A DNA stretch of 12,549 nt, from positions 1 through 12,549 of the forward strand of contig JAKORH010000220.1 in assembly GCA_029777935.1 (NCBI GenBank). Reading direction: 5' to 3'. Position numbers and translations under genes: made by a program. The notes beneath the pieces were generated by a model. The model was not told the origin of the DNA and searched no databases. It saw only the letters and a list, made by a program, of their open reading frames with translations. The first letter of the stretch is position 1. Each line of letters starts with the position of its first letter. This stretch comes from Pseudomonadota bacterium. Lineage in GTDB: Bacteria; Pseudomonadota; Gammaproteobacteria; Burkholderiales; Burkholderiaceae. This document shows positions 1-5,469 of the stretch, piece by piece.

Positions 1-2
1 CG

Positions 3-209
3 GGAACGTGGGCGCACCGCTCGTTCACGTCGTGGGTGATGCCGTGGCTCGGCGACAGCCAGTCCGTGCACACGTGGCATCACCTGTGCATGTGGTACCT
101 GTTCGTGTTCGCGATCGTGCACATGTACATGGTCGTGCGCGAGGACGTGTTCTCGAAGGAAACCGTGATCAGCACGATGATCAACGGCTGGCGGGTGCCG
201 AAACCATGA
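3..209 (+). CDS. hoxZ: HoxZ, Ni/Fe-hydrogenase b-type cytochrome subunit (3' end only)
   Basis: These are the last 68 codons of the di-heme cytochrome b that anchors the hydrogenase dimer in the cytoplasmic membrane and passes electrons from H2 oxidation to the quinone pool. The frame is open from the window edge to TGA at 207-209. The visible part has a periplasmic-loop-like stretch (SWVMPWLGDSQSVHTWHH), a hydrophobic helix (LCMWYLFVFAIVHMYMVV) and the tail VFSKETVISTMINGWR, which resembles the C-terminus of HyaC/HupC/HoxZ. His residues in HTWHH and IVHMYM are candidate heme ligands by family analogy. The family is usually about 220-245 residues, so roughly two thirds lie upstream, after hoxK and hoxG. 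The stop overlaps an ATG at 206 (ATGA), which is in frame with the next gene. Confidence 0.9.
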   Translation, partial: GTWAHRSFTSWVMPWLGDSQSVHTWHHLCMWYLFVFAIVHMYMVVREDVFSKETVISTMINGWRVPKP

Positions 210-213
210 TCGT

Positions 214-220
214 GGAGGAG
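214..220 (+). promoter_or_regulatory. Shine-Dalgarno site of the HigA-like gene
   Basis: GGAGGAG lies 6 bases before the ATG at 227 and is one of the strongest ribosome binding sites in the window. It decides the start at 227 rather than the in-frame ATG at 206, which overlaps the hoxZ stop but has only a weak site before it. Confidence 0.6.
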
Positions 221-226
221 GGGGGG

Positions 227-556
227 ATGGCGGCCAAGCCGGGGCAGCGCAAGCGCGCTGCCCCGGTGTTGGCGCCGCGCCCCGGCACACGCCCGGTCGC
301 GCGCCGCACGCCGGTGCACCCGGGGCATTTCCTCGAGACGCGGTTCCTGAAGCCGCTGCACATCACGCAGCAGGGTCTGGCGCAGGCGCTCGGTATCTCG
401 CGCCGGCGCGTCAATGAACTGATTCGCGGTCATCGCGGCATCTCCGCCGACACCGCGGTGCGGCTGGGCGTGTACTTCGGCAACGACGCCGCATTCTGGA
501 TGCAGTTGCAGACCGACTGGGATCTGCACGAGGCCGCCAAGCGGCTGAACCTCTGA
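227..556 (+). CDS. HigA/VapI-family helix-turn-helix antitoxin-like protein, orphan
   Basis: A 109-residue XRE-type DNA-binding protein. Residues 1-29 are a basic, Pro/Arg-rich lead not needed for the fold. From residue 31 it follows the HigA antidote pattern: HPGHFLETRFLKPL, then a helix-turn-helix at about 47-69 (TQQGLAQALGISRRRVNELI), then GISADTAVRLGVYFG and FWMQLQTDWDL. HigA proteins neutralise the mRNA-cleaving toxin HigB and repress their own operon. No HigB-like gene is present on either side, so this is a lone antitoxin-like regulator. It follows hoxZ by 17 bases and precedes hoxM by 244. In C. necator hoxM follows hoxZ directly, so this gene looks like an added piece. Starting at 206 would give 116 residues. 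It could have been recruited as a regulator of the hydrogenase genes, or be a passenger. The family call is firm; the role is unknown. Confidence 0.85.
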   Translation: MAAKPGQRKRAAPVLAPRPGTRPVARRTPVHPGHFLETRFLKPLHITQQGLAQALGISRRRVNELIRGHRGISADTAVRLGVYFGNDAAFWMQLQTDWDLHEAAKRLNL

Positions 557-563
557 TTCGTCG

Positions 564-635
564 CGTCGCCCCGGCGAAGGCCGGGGCCCAATTTCCAGCG
601 TTGCAACTTGGTCCCCGGCCTTCGCCGAGGCGACG
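564..635 (+). repeat. Palindromic intergenic repeat (26-bp arms)
   Basis: An imperfect inverted repeat: the left arm 564-589 pairs with the right arm 610-635 at 24 of 26 positions around a 20-base loop. The core is CGGCGAAGGCCGGGG against CCCCGGCCTTCGCCG. This resembles the common dispersed palindromes of GC-rich proteobacteria. It starts 7 bases after the stop of the HigA-like gene, so as RNA it would form a strong hairpin. No U-tract follows, so it is not a classical terminator, though it could protect or process the mRNA. It may be a REP or MITE copy; that needs copy counts in the genome. Confidence 0.8.
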
Positions 636-685
636 GCGCCTCGAGCCAGCACTTCGCACAGTCATTGCCGCACGCGCGCACGGCG

Positions 686-699
686 TTGATTCGCGTCAA
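686..699 (+). promoter_or_regulatory. FNR/FixK-like box upstream of hoxM
   Basis: TTGATTCGCGTCAA matches the FNR/ANR/FixK consensus TTGAT-N4-ATCAA at 9 of 10 defined positions. The dyad extends to 7-bp arms (683-689 and 696-702). Its centre is near 692.5. For a class II FNR promoter this would put transcription start near 734, and a weak -10-like TAACGT lies at 721-726. The site is in the only gene-free gap of this size ahead of hoxM and is outside coding sequence. Low-oxygen control by FNR-type proteins is known for hup/hyp genes in rhizobia (FnrN, FixK2). The match is seen in the sequence; function is inferred. Confidence 0.5.
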
Positions 700-740
700 C
701 GCGAACTGCCACGGGACACGTAACGTCGCGCTCAGGTGAT

Positions 741-761
741 CTGTTACGGACCGCGTAACAG
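741..761 (+). promoter_or_regulatory. Perfect 8-bp dyad in the hoxM leader
   Basis: CTGTTACG (741-748) and CGTAACAG (754-761) are perfect inverted arms around a 5-base centre, ending 39 bases before hoxM. A third copy of the half-site, CGTAAC, lies at 719-724 and could pair with GTTACG at 743-748 instead. It could be an operator for a dimeric regulator or an RNA hairpin in the leader. I do not recognise the motif as a named site. There is no U-tract, so it is not a terminator. Confidence 0.4.
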
Positions 762-800
762 CGCTTCCTCGACCGCGCGACTTTTCCTCCGCTTCCCTGC

Positions 801-1427
801 ATGCGGGACCGATCGGCTCAGGTGCTGGCACTCGGCATCGGCAATCTGCTGTGGGCCGACGAAGGCTTCGGCGTGCGCGCGCTCGAGGCATTCAACGAGG
901 CGTACGAAGCCGACGGCGTGTGGCTGCTCGACGGTGGCACGCAGGGATTGAACCTGCTCGATCCGGTGATGAGCTGCCGCGATGTCCTGGTGCTCGACGC
1001 GATCGACTTCAACCTTCCGCCGGGCACCCTCGAGGTGCTGCGCGATCGGGACGTCCCGGCGTGGGTCGGGCGCAGGATGAGCCTGCACCAGTCGGGCTTT
1101 CAGGAACTGCTGGCGATCGCGCAACTGCAGGGCCGCTTCCCGGAGCGGCTGACCTTGATCGGCGTGCAGCCCGAGCGCCTGTCCGACTTCGGCGGCAGCC
1201 TGAGCGAGTGCGTGCGCGCGCAGTTGCCGGCGGCGGTCGAACTGGCCGCGCAGGAACTCTCCGCGTGGGGCTGCGCGGTGAAGCCGCGCGCTGCACCGGC
1301 CGAGCGGCTGTTCGATCCGTCGCTCGGCATCGATGCGTACGAGTCGCTGCGCCCGAGCGCGGACGAAGCCTGCCGCGTCGGCGACGCGCGCTTCCTCGCG
1401 CTGCGCGCTGCGCTGGAGGCCCGCTGA
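801..1427 (+). CDS. hoxM: HoxM, hydrogenase maturation endopeptidase
   Basis: A 208-residue cytoplasmic protease of the HyaD/HybD/HupD family. It cuts the C-terminal tail from the hydrogenase large subunit after Ni has been inserted, locking the active site. The fold start LALGIGNLLWADEGFGV is diagnostic. By alignment with E. coli HybD, the Ni-sensing residues are E21 (HybD E16), D66 in VLDAID (D62) and H96 in SLHQ (H93), and all are present. GVQPERL and DFGGSLS are also family-typical. The start at 801 has no Shine-Dalgarno; the preceding 20 bases are pyrimidine-rich (CTTTTCCTCC). A GTG at 822 would also keep the fold but lacks a clear site too. The stop overlaps the hoxL ATG by one base. 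Its substrate is presumably HoxG, encoded upstream. Confidence 0.93.
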   Translation: MRDRSAQVLALGIGNLLWADEGFGVRALEAFNEAYEADGVWLLDGGTQGLNLLDPVMSCRDVLVLDAIDFNLPPGTLEVLRDRDVPAWVGRRMSLHQSGFQELLAIAQLQGRFPERLTLIGVQPERLSDFGGSLSECVRAQLPAAVELAAQELSAWGCAVKPRAAPAERLFDPSLGIDAYESLRPSADEACRVGDARFLALRAALEAR

Positions 1428-1744
1428 TGTGCATCGGCCTTCCCATGCAGGTGGTGCAGGGCGACGGCCGCGGCACGTTTGCGCTGTGCGAGGCGTGCGG
1501 CGTACGCAAGCAGGTCGACGTGCTGCTGCTCGGGGAACTCCCGCCCGGCACGTGGGTGCTGGAATTCCACGGCGTGGCGCGCCGCGTGCTGAGCCAGGAC
1601 GAGGCGCGGCAGACGCTCGACGCGCTGGCCGCGCTGGATGCGGCGCTGCAGGTGCAGCCCGATCGCGCCGCGATCGATGCGGCGTTCGCTGACCTCGTCG
1701 AGCGTGAACCCCAACTGCCGGAGCATCTGAGGAGCCTCGGATGA
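1427..1744 (+). CDS. hoxL: HoxL, HypC/HupF-family maturation chaperone
   Basis: A 105-residue paralogue of HypC dedicated to this hydrogenase. It begins MCIGLPMQVV; the Cys at position 2, exposed after Met removal, is the conserved residue that binds the Fe(CN)2CO unit in this family. The beta-barrel stretch VRKQVDVLLLG...GTWVLEFHGVARRVLSQDEA follows. A C-terminal extension of about 30 residues separates it from ordinary HypC (77 residues here, at 8716). In C. necator HoxL works with HoxV to hand the iron ligand cluster to the large subunit. The ATG overlaps the hoxM stop by one base and its own TGA overlaps the next ATG (ATGA), so translation is probably coupled. Confidence 0.92.
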   Translation: MCIGLPMQVVQGDGRGTFALCEACGVRKQVDVLLLGELPPGTWVLEFHGVARRVLSQDEARQTLDALAALDAALQVQPDRAAIDAAFADLVEREPQLPEHLRSLG

Positions 1745-2187
1745 AAGTTGCGCTGCATCCGCTGCTCGCGCGGCTCGCGAGTTCGCTGGACGCGCCCGTA
1801 CTCGAGGCCGATGCGTTCGATGTCTGGGCGTCGCAAGGCGGCCGCGCGCTGGTCGTGTTCACCGAAGACCCGGTGCTGTACCGCGAGACGCTCGATCTCG
1901 CGGTGATCGTTCCCGAGTTGGCGGCCGCGTTTCCCGGACGCTTTCGCACGGCGCTGCTGCTGCAGGCGGCGGCGCGCGTGATCGCGCCGCGCTACGGCTT
2001 CCGCCGCTGGCCCGCGCTGGTGCTGCTGCAGGAGGGGCGCTATGTCGGCGCGATCGACGGCCTGCGCGACTGGCAGGAGTACCTCGAGGAAATGAACCGC
2101 CTGCTCGCCGCGCAGCCGACGCGCCCGCCGTCGATCGGCATCGCGGTGAAGGCGGCCGGGCAGGGCGATGCGCCTGCGTGTCACTGA
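1741..2187 (+). CDS. hoxO: HoxO, HyaE/HupG-family small-subunit chaperone
   Basis: A 148-residue protein of the HyaE/HupG family, which has a thioredoxin-like fold but no redox cysteines. The only Cys here is near the C-terminus (ACH), consistent with a chaperone rather than an oxidoreductase. Recognisable segments are RALVVFTEDPVLYRET, VIVPELAAAFPGRF and YGFRRWPALVLLQEG...GAIDGLRDWQEY. Family members bind the Tat-dependent small subunit and are thought to hold it back from export, or help its FeS clusters, until the large subunit is finished. The start is fixed by the 4-base ATGA overlap with hoxL. The last 20 or so residues (after PTRPPS) are low in conservation. Confidence 0.88.
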   Translation: MKVALHPLLARLASSLDAPVLEADAFDVWASQGGRALVVFTEDPVLYRETLDLAVIVPELAAAFPGRFRTALLLQAAARVIAPRYGFRRWPALVLLQEGRYVGAIDGLRDWQEYLEEMNRLLAAQPTRPPSIGIAVKAAGQGDAPACH

Positions 2188-2200
2188 ACCGAGTTCGACG

Positions 2201-3052
2201 ATGAAGGACTTCCCCGTTCCCGTGCGCAGTGCCGGCCCGCAGCCGGACGACGAAGGCTTCAGCTTCGTCCCATTTCCGCGCGATGTACCCGCCTTCTCGA
2301 TGCCACGCGTGCCGCAGGACGCCGAGACAGCCGCGATGGGCGCGGCACGCGCGCTTCTTGCGCGCTTCGTCGACGGCATGGGTACCCAGGGCGCTTCGCG
2401 CGTGGAACTGGCGGACTTCGACCGCGCCGCGCTCGCCGTGCTGAACGACGTGCTCGGCGAGGGCGAGGTCAGCGTGCGCGTCCAGCGCCACAACGGCGCC
2501 GACGACATCCGCATCCAGGAAACCGTGTTTGCCGGCGTGTGGCGCGAGCGCCATCACGACGGCGATGGCCGCGTCGTGCGCGACTACCTGTACGCCGGCG
2601 GCATTCCGCCGATCGCGATCGAAATGGCGCAGGCGTCCGCCAGCGCGACCTTGCCCGAGCGGCGCGAGATCCCTCCCGGCGCGATGAACGCGCCGGCGCT
2701 GCTGGCGGAAATCGCGGCGCAGATGCGTGCCTGGCGCGCCGGCAGCCGGCCGCACGTGATCAACCTGACGCTGCTGCCGCTGACACCGGAGGATCTGCAG
2801 TTGATCGAGCGCATGGCACCGCCGGGGCCGGTGGCGATCCTGTCGCGCGGCTTCGGGAACTGTCGCGTCACCTCGACCGCCCTGCGCAACGTTTGGCGCG
2901 TGCAGTACTTCAACAGCATGCAGACACTGATCCTGAACACGCTCGAGATCACGCGCGTGCCGGAGGTGGCGCTGGCCGCCGCGGAGGATCTGGCGGACAG
3001 CCGCGAGCGGTTGCGTGAGCTGATCGACTGGATCGGCGAAGCGGCGGGATAG
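2201..3052 (+). CDS. hoxQ: HoxQ, HyaF/HupH-family hydrogenase accessory protein
   Basis: A 283-residue protein matching the usual HyaF/HupH length (about 280). Characteristic segments include VELADFDRAALAVLNDVLG followed by GEGEVSVRV in the N-terminal half, FAGVWRER, YLYAGGIPPIAIEMA, and the C-terminal block FNSMQTLILNTLEITRVPEV. Together with HoxO it is needed for the small subunit, probably for FeS maturation and Tat-export proofreading; the exact chemistry is not established. An in-frame ATG at 2168 overlaps hoxO, but the start MKDFPVPVR at 2201, 13 bases after the hoxO stop, fits family N-termini better. Its site is weak (CGAG). It ends in TAG at 3050-3052, just before a 200-base repeat block that parts it from hoxR. 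Confidence 0.9.
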   Translation: MKDFPVPVRSAGPQPDDEGFSFVPFPRDVPAFSMPRVPQDAETAAMGAARALLARFVDGMGTQGASRVELADFDRAALAVLNDVLGEGEVSVRVQRHNGADDIRIQETVFAGVWRERHHDGDGRVVRDYLYAGGIPPIAIEMAQASASATLPERREIPPGAMNAPALLAEIAAQMRAWRAGSRPHVINLTLLPLTPEDLQLIERMAPPGPVAILSRGFGNCRVTSTALRNVWRVQYFNSMQTLILNTLEITRVPEVALAAAEDLADSRERLRELIDWIGEAAG

Positions 3053-3058
3053 GATGAA

Positions 3059-3259
3059 AGCGCCCCCACGCTCGCTTCGCTCGCTGCCCCCCGAGGGGGC
3101 GTGTCAGTACCTTCGGGCGGCCGGGCGGTACTGACATGAAGCGAGCCCCATCCTCGCCCCCGACCGTGCCAGCCGCGCGCTTGCAGGCGCGCGTCGCTGC
3201 GTCGGCGCCGAGCGCCGCTCGGCGAATTCCCGACTCCGCCCCCTTGAAGGGGAGGGGGC
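3059..3259 (+). repeat. Composite palindromic repeat block between hoxQ and hoxR
   Basis: The 232-base gap between hoxQ and hoxR is almost entirely inverted repeats. It opens with CGCCCCCACGCTCGCTTCGC and a C5/G5 hairpin (about 3086-3101). Then come perfect 10-bp arms TGTCAGTACC (3102-3111) and GGTACTGACA (3127-3136), GCGCGC arms (3175-3180, 3187-3192), CGCCGAG/CTCGGCG (3206-3212, 3218-3224) and GCCCCCTT...GGGGGC (3238-3259). The opening piece is typical of dispersed repeats in Burkholderiales, and a related copy in the opposite orientation lies between hoxT and hoxV. No reading frame with coding character is visible here. Confidence 0.75.
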
Positions 3260-3284
3260 TTCGCGCGTTTCACGGAGGTCGTGA

Positions 3285-3503
3285 ATGACGACGCTGGCGG
3301 GCGCGCGCGGCGACGGGGCCGGCCGCATCGGCGCGGCGACGAAGCTCGAATGCCGGATCTGCTGGTACGTGTACGACCCCGCGCTGGGGGACCCGGTGTG
3401 GCAGATCCCGCCCGGCACACCGTTTCCGGACCTGCCCGCGCACTGGTCCTGCCCCAATTGCGCCGCCGAGCGTGAGCAGTTCATGGTGCTCGACGATGAG
3501 TGA
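3285..3503 (+). CDS. hoxR: HoxR, hydrogenase-associated rubredoxin
   Basis: A 72-residue rubredoxin of the HupI/HoxR type. Four cysteines in two knuckles bind one Fe: C23 and C26 (ECRICWYVYDP) and C56 and C59 (SCPNCAAER). The middle DPVWQIPPGTPFPDLPAHW is specific to hydrogenase-operon rubredoxins. About 20 residues precede the first knuckle and are not conserved. The start at 3285 has a good site (GGAGG at 3274-3278, 6 bases ahead). HoxR is needed for full activity under oxygen and is thought to help form or repair the oxygen-tolerant proximal FeS cluster or to shuttle electrons during assembly. It overlaps hoxT by 8 bases and follows a repeat block, unlike the tight coupling elsewhere. Confidence 0.95.
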   Translation: MTTLAGARGDGAGRIGAATKLECRICWYVYDPALGDPVWQIPPGTPFPDLPAHWSCPNCAAEREQFMVLDDE

Positions 3504-3936
3504 ACTGCCGCCGCAACGGCTCGAGTCCGCGTTCCGCGCCATTCACGCGCAGCGCATGCGCGGCCTGCCGCTGGTGAACGACGCGCTGGCGGTGGAAGCG
3601 GTCGGCTTCCGCCGTTGGGAAGGGCGCTGGCTCGGCGTGCTGGTCACGCCGTGGTTCATCAACCTCGTGTTGCTGCCCGACGAACCCGCGCGCTGGCAGT
3701 CTGCGCCGCCGCGCGAGCAGGTACGCTACGAGTTTCCGGCCGGCGAGTTCGATTTCATCGCCGGATTCGAACCGGCATGCGGCGAGTTCCAGAGCTGCTC
3801 GCTGTTCTCGCCGGTGTTCGAGTTCCGGCAGCAGGTGGTCGCGCGCGCCACCGCACAGGCGGCGCTGGCAGCGCTGTTCGACCCGGCGGTGCGCACGGCC
3901 GGCCGGCTGCCCGCGCAGGAGGAGACCACGCCATGA
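3496..3936 (+). CDS. hoxT: HoxT, HybE/HupJ-family assembly chaperone
   Basis: A 146-residue member of the [NiFe]-hydrogenase assembly chaperone (HybE/HupJ) family. Visible family blocks are LESAFRAIHAQRMRGLPLVN, VEAVGFRRWEGRWLGVLVTPWFINLVLLP, and GEFDFIAGFEPACGEFQSCSLFSPVFEF. HybE binds the small-subunit twin-arginine signal and delays export; HoxT is probably its counterpart and has been linked to function at high oxygen. The ATG at 3496 lies 8 bases inside the end of hoxR (ATGAGTGA), which supports this start over an upstream in-frame ATG at 3472. Its TGA overlaps an ATG at 3933 preceded by a strong AGGAGGAG, but that ATG now opens a repeat-derived mini-ORF rather than hoxV. Confidence 0.9.
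   Translation: MSELPPQRLESAFRAIHAQRMRGLPLVNDALAVEAVGFRRWEGRWLGVLVTPWFINLVLLPDEPARWQSAPPREQVRYEFPAGEFDFIAGFEPACGEFQSCSLFSPVFEFRQQVVARATAQAALAALFDPAVRTAGRLPAQEETTP
3917..3924 (+). promoter_or_regulatory. Strong Shine-Dalgarno at the end of hoxT
   Basis: AGGAGGAG ends 8 bases before the ATG at 3933. It is stronger than the site of most genes in the window, yet the ATG it serves opens only a 24-codon frame made of repeat sequence. It is probably the original ribosome binding site of hoxV. Confidence 0.55.
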
Positions 3937-4007
3937 GCGCGCTGGGCCGCCCCAAGCGCGAATTCCCCCTTGGGGGGACAGCGCGAAGCGCGAAGGGGGC
4001 ACCATGA
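3933..4007 (+). CDS. Repeat-derived mini-ORF bridging hoxT and hoxV (24 codons)
   Basis: An open frame of 24 codons starting MSALGRPKREF. Its ATG overlaps the hoxT stop (ATGA, 3933-3936) and its TGA overlaps the hoxV ATG (ATGA, 4004-4007). It has a strong ribosome binding site 8 bases ahead. Nearly all of it is encoded by the palindromic repeat, and the peptide resembles no protein family. I think it is not a functional protein, but its translation could carry ribosomes across the repeat and keep hoxT and hoxV coupled. Confidence 0.4.
   Translation: MSALGRPKREFPLGGTARSAKGAP
3938..4002 (+). repeat. Palindromic repeat between hoxT and hoxV
   Basis: It contains GCGCTGGGCCGCCCCAAGCG, then CCCCCTTGGGGGG and GCGCGAAGCGCG, and ends AAGGGGGC. 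The pattern (C5, short spacer, G6, CAGCG-rich middle, G5C end) resembles the reverse complement of the start of the hoxQ-hoxR block, so the two look like members of one family in opposite orientation. The final AAGGGGG, 6 bases before the hoxV ATG, may now act as the hoxV ribosome binding site. Confidence 0.65.
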
Positions 4008-5116
4008 CTCAAGCCGATCTGGCCGGCGAACTCGCGATCCTCGTAGAGGTGCGCGACCAGCGCGTGGCTGCCGTCGCGATCGAATCGACGCGCCCGCAGG
4101 TCGCGGACAAGCTGCTCGCGCATCGCTCGGCCGACGAAGCGATCGCGCTGGTGCCGCGCGTATTCACGATCTGCGGCCGCTCGCAGGCGATCGCGGCGCA
4201 ACTCGCGGTCGAGGCCGCGCGCGGCGAAGCGATGACGGCCGCCGCGCGTGCTGCGCGTACGCGCGCGATCGAGGCCGAGATGGCGCACGAGTACCTGTGG
4301 CGCGCGCTGATGGACTGGCCCAAGGCCACCGGCGGCCTGGCGCAGCGCGACGCCTTCGCGCGCGCGCGCGATGCGCTGGCGCGCGACGACGTACCGGTGG
4401 CCGAGGCGATCGCCGCGGTCGTCGAGCGCGAAGTGCTGGCCGGAGAAAGCGCTGCGTGGTACGAGGGCGCGCACGTGCCGGCGTTCGAGATCTGGATCGC
4501 GCGCGCGGCCACGCCCGCGGCGCGCATGCTCGGCCTCGTGCAAAGGGACGGCCCGCGCCACGGCGCGCCGCCCGATGCGCGTGCCGTGCCGTTGCTGCCG
4601 CCATTCGAAGGCGTGGTCGCGAGCCGAGTGCTCGGTGCGCTCGACGCCGACGACGGGTTCGAGCGCGCGCCCGCGCTCGACGGCAAGCCGTGCGAAACCG
4701 GCAGCGCCGCGCGCCTCGTTCAGCATCCGCTGGTCGCCGCGCTCGCCGAAGCGTATGGCCGTTCGGTGCTCACCAGGCTCGCGGCACGCGTGACGGAACT
4801 GGCGCGGCTCGCCGCCGGCCACGCCGCGCCCAGGGCTCTGCTCGGCAGCCGCACGCTCGCGGCCGGTCGCGGGCTCGGCTGGGTCGAAACCGCGCGCGGC
4901 CTGCTGCTGCACGGGGTCGATCTGGCGCACGACGAAGTCACGCGCTACCGCATCGTCGCGCCGACCGAATGGAACTTCCATCCGCGCGGCGCGCTGCCGG
5001 CGGGGCTGGTCGGAGTGCGCGCGCCGAGCGAGCGCGAATTGAAGCGCCGCGCGGAGTGGCTGGTGCAGGCGCTCGATCCGTGTGTCACTTACCGGCTGGA
5101 GATCGTGCATGCATGA
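4004..5116 (+). CDS. hoxV: HoxV, HupK-family large-subunit-like scaffold
   Basis: A 370-residue protein distantly related to the hydrogenase large subunit but without catalysis. It keeps degenerate versions of the two active-site motifs: FTICGRSQ (C57 only, against RICGxC in the catalytic subunit) and [13 protein letters not shown] at the C-terminus (C360 only, against DPCxxC). The C-terminal block WNFHPRGALPAGL is typical of HupK/HoxV. In C. necator HoxV carries the Fe(CN)2CO unit and, with HoxL, transfers it to HoxG. The start at 4004 follows a repeat whose G-rich end may serve as ribosome binding site; upstream of it the frame has no conserved sequence. The end overlaps hypA by 8 bases. 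Confidence 0.9.
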   Translation: MTQADLAGELAILVEVRDQRVAAVAIESTRPQVADKLLAHRSADEAIALVPRVFTICGRSQAIAAQLAVEAARGEAMTAAARAARTRAIEAEMAHEYLWRALMDWPKATGGLAQRDAFARARDALARDDVPVAEAIAAVVEREVLAGESAAWYEGAHVPAFEIWIARAATPAARMLGLVQRDGPRHGAPPDARAVPLLPPFEGVVASRVLGALDADDGFERAPALDGKPCETGSAARLVQHPLVAALAEAYGRSVLTRLAARVTELARLAAGHAAPRALLGSRTLAAGRGLGWVETARGLLLHGVDLAHDEVTRYRIVAPTEWNFHPRGALPAGLVGVRAPSERELKRRAEWLVQALDPCVTYRLEIVHA

Positions 5117-5450
5117 GATGTCGCTCGCCGAAGGCGTGCTCGGCGTGATCGAGGACGCGGCGCGCACGCAGGGCTTCGCTCGGGTGAAGACCGTGTGGCT
5201 CGCGATCGGCCGGCTGGCCGCGGTCGAGCCCGACGCGCTGCGCTTCTCGTTCGACGTGGTCAAGCGCGGCACGCTGGCCGACGGCGCGCGCATCGAGATC
5301 GTCGACGTGCCGGGCCAGGCGTGGTGCATGCAGTGCAGCCGGACCGTTGCCGTCGAGGCGCGTGGCGACGCGTGCCCCGCATGCGGCAGCTACCAGTTGC
5401 AGGTGTGCGCCGGCGAGGACATGCGCGTGAGCGAACTGGAAGTTGTCTGA
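5109..5450 (+). CDS. hypA: HypA, nickel metallochaperone
   Basis: A 113-residue HypA of normal length. The N-terminus [11 protein letters not shown] supplies the Ni ligand His2, which fixes the start at 5109. The zinc site is formed by C73/C76 (WCMQCSR) and C89/C92 (CPACGS). The central strands [18 protein letters not shown] are conserved. HypA takes Ni from HypB and delivers it to the large-subunit precursor after the Fe(CN)2CO unit is in place. The start lies 8 bases inside hoxV. The hypB start follows its stop by 19 bases. This is the first of the general hyp genes and marks the change from hydrogenase-specific to general maturation functions. Confidence 0.96.
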   Translation: MHEMSLAEGVLGVIEDAARTQGFARVKTVWLAIGRLAAVEPDALRFSFDVVKRGTLADGARIEIVDVPGQAWCMQCSRTVAVEARGDACPACGSYQLQVCAGEDMRVSELEVV

Positions 5451-5469
5451 GGAATCCGAGGAGTTGGCG

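Noticed and set aside
564..635. A rho-independent terminator after the HigA-like gene.
   Set aside because: The hairpin is strong, but no run of T follows on either strand, and the structure matches a dispersed repeat better.
227..800. A complete HigBA toxin-antitoxin module.
   Set aside because: No HigB-like frame is found before or after the antitoxin-like gene; upstream is hoxZ and downstream is non-coding.
4004..5116. hoxV as a second catalytic hydrogenase large subunit.
   Set aside because: Each active-site motif keeps only one cysteine (C57 and C360) and the protein is much shorter than a catalytic subunit; it fits HupK/HoxV.
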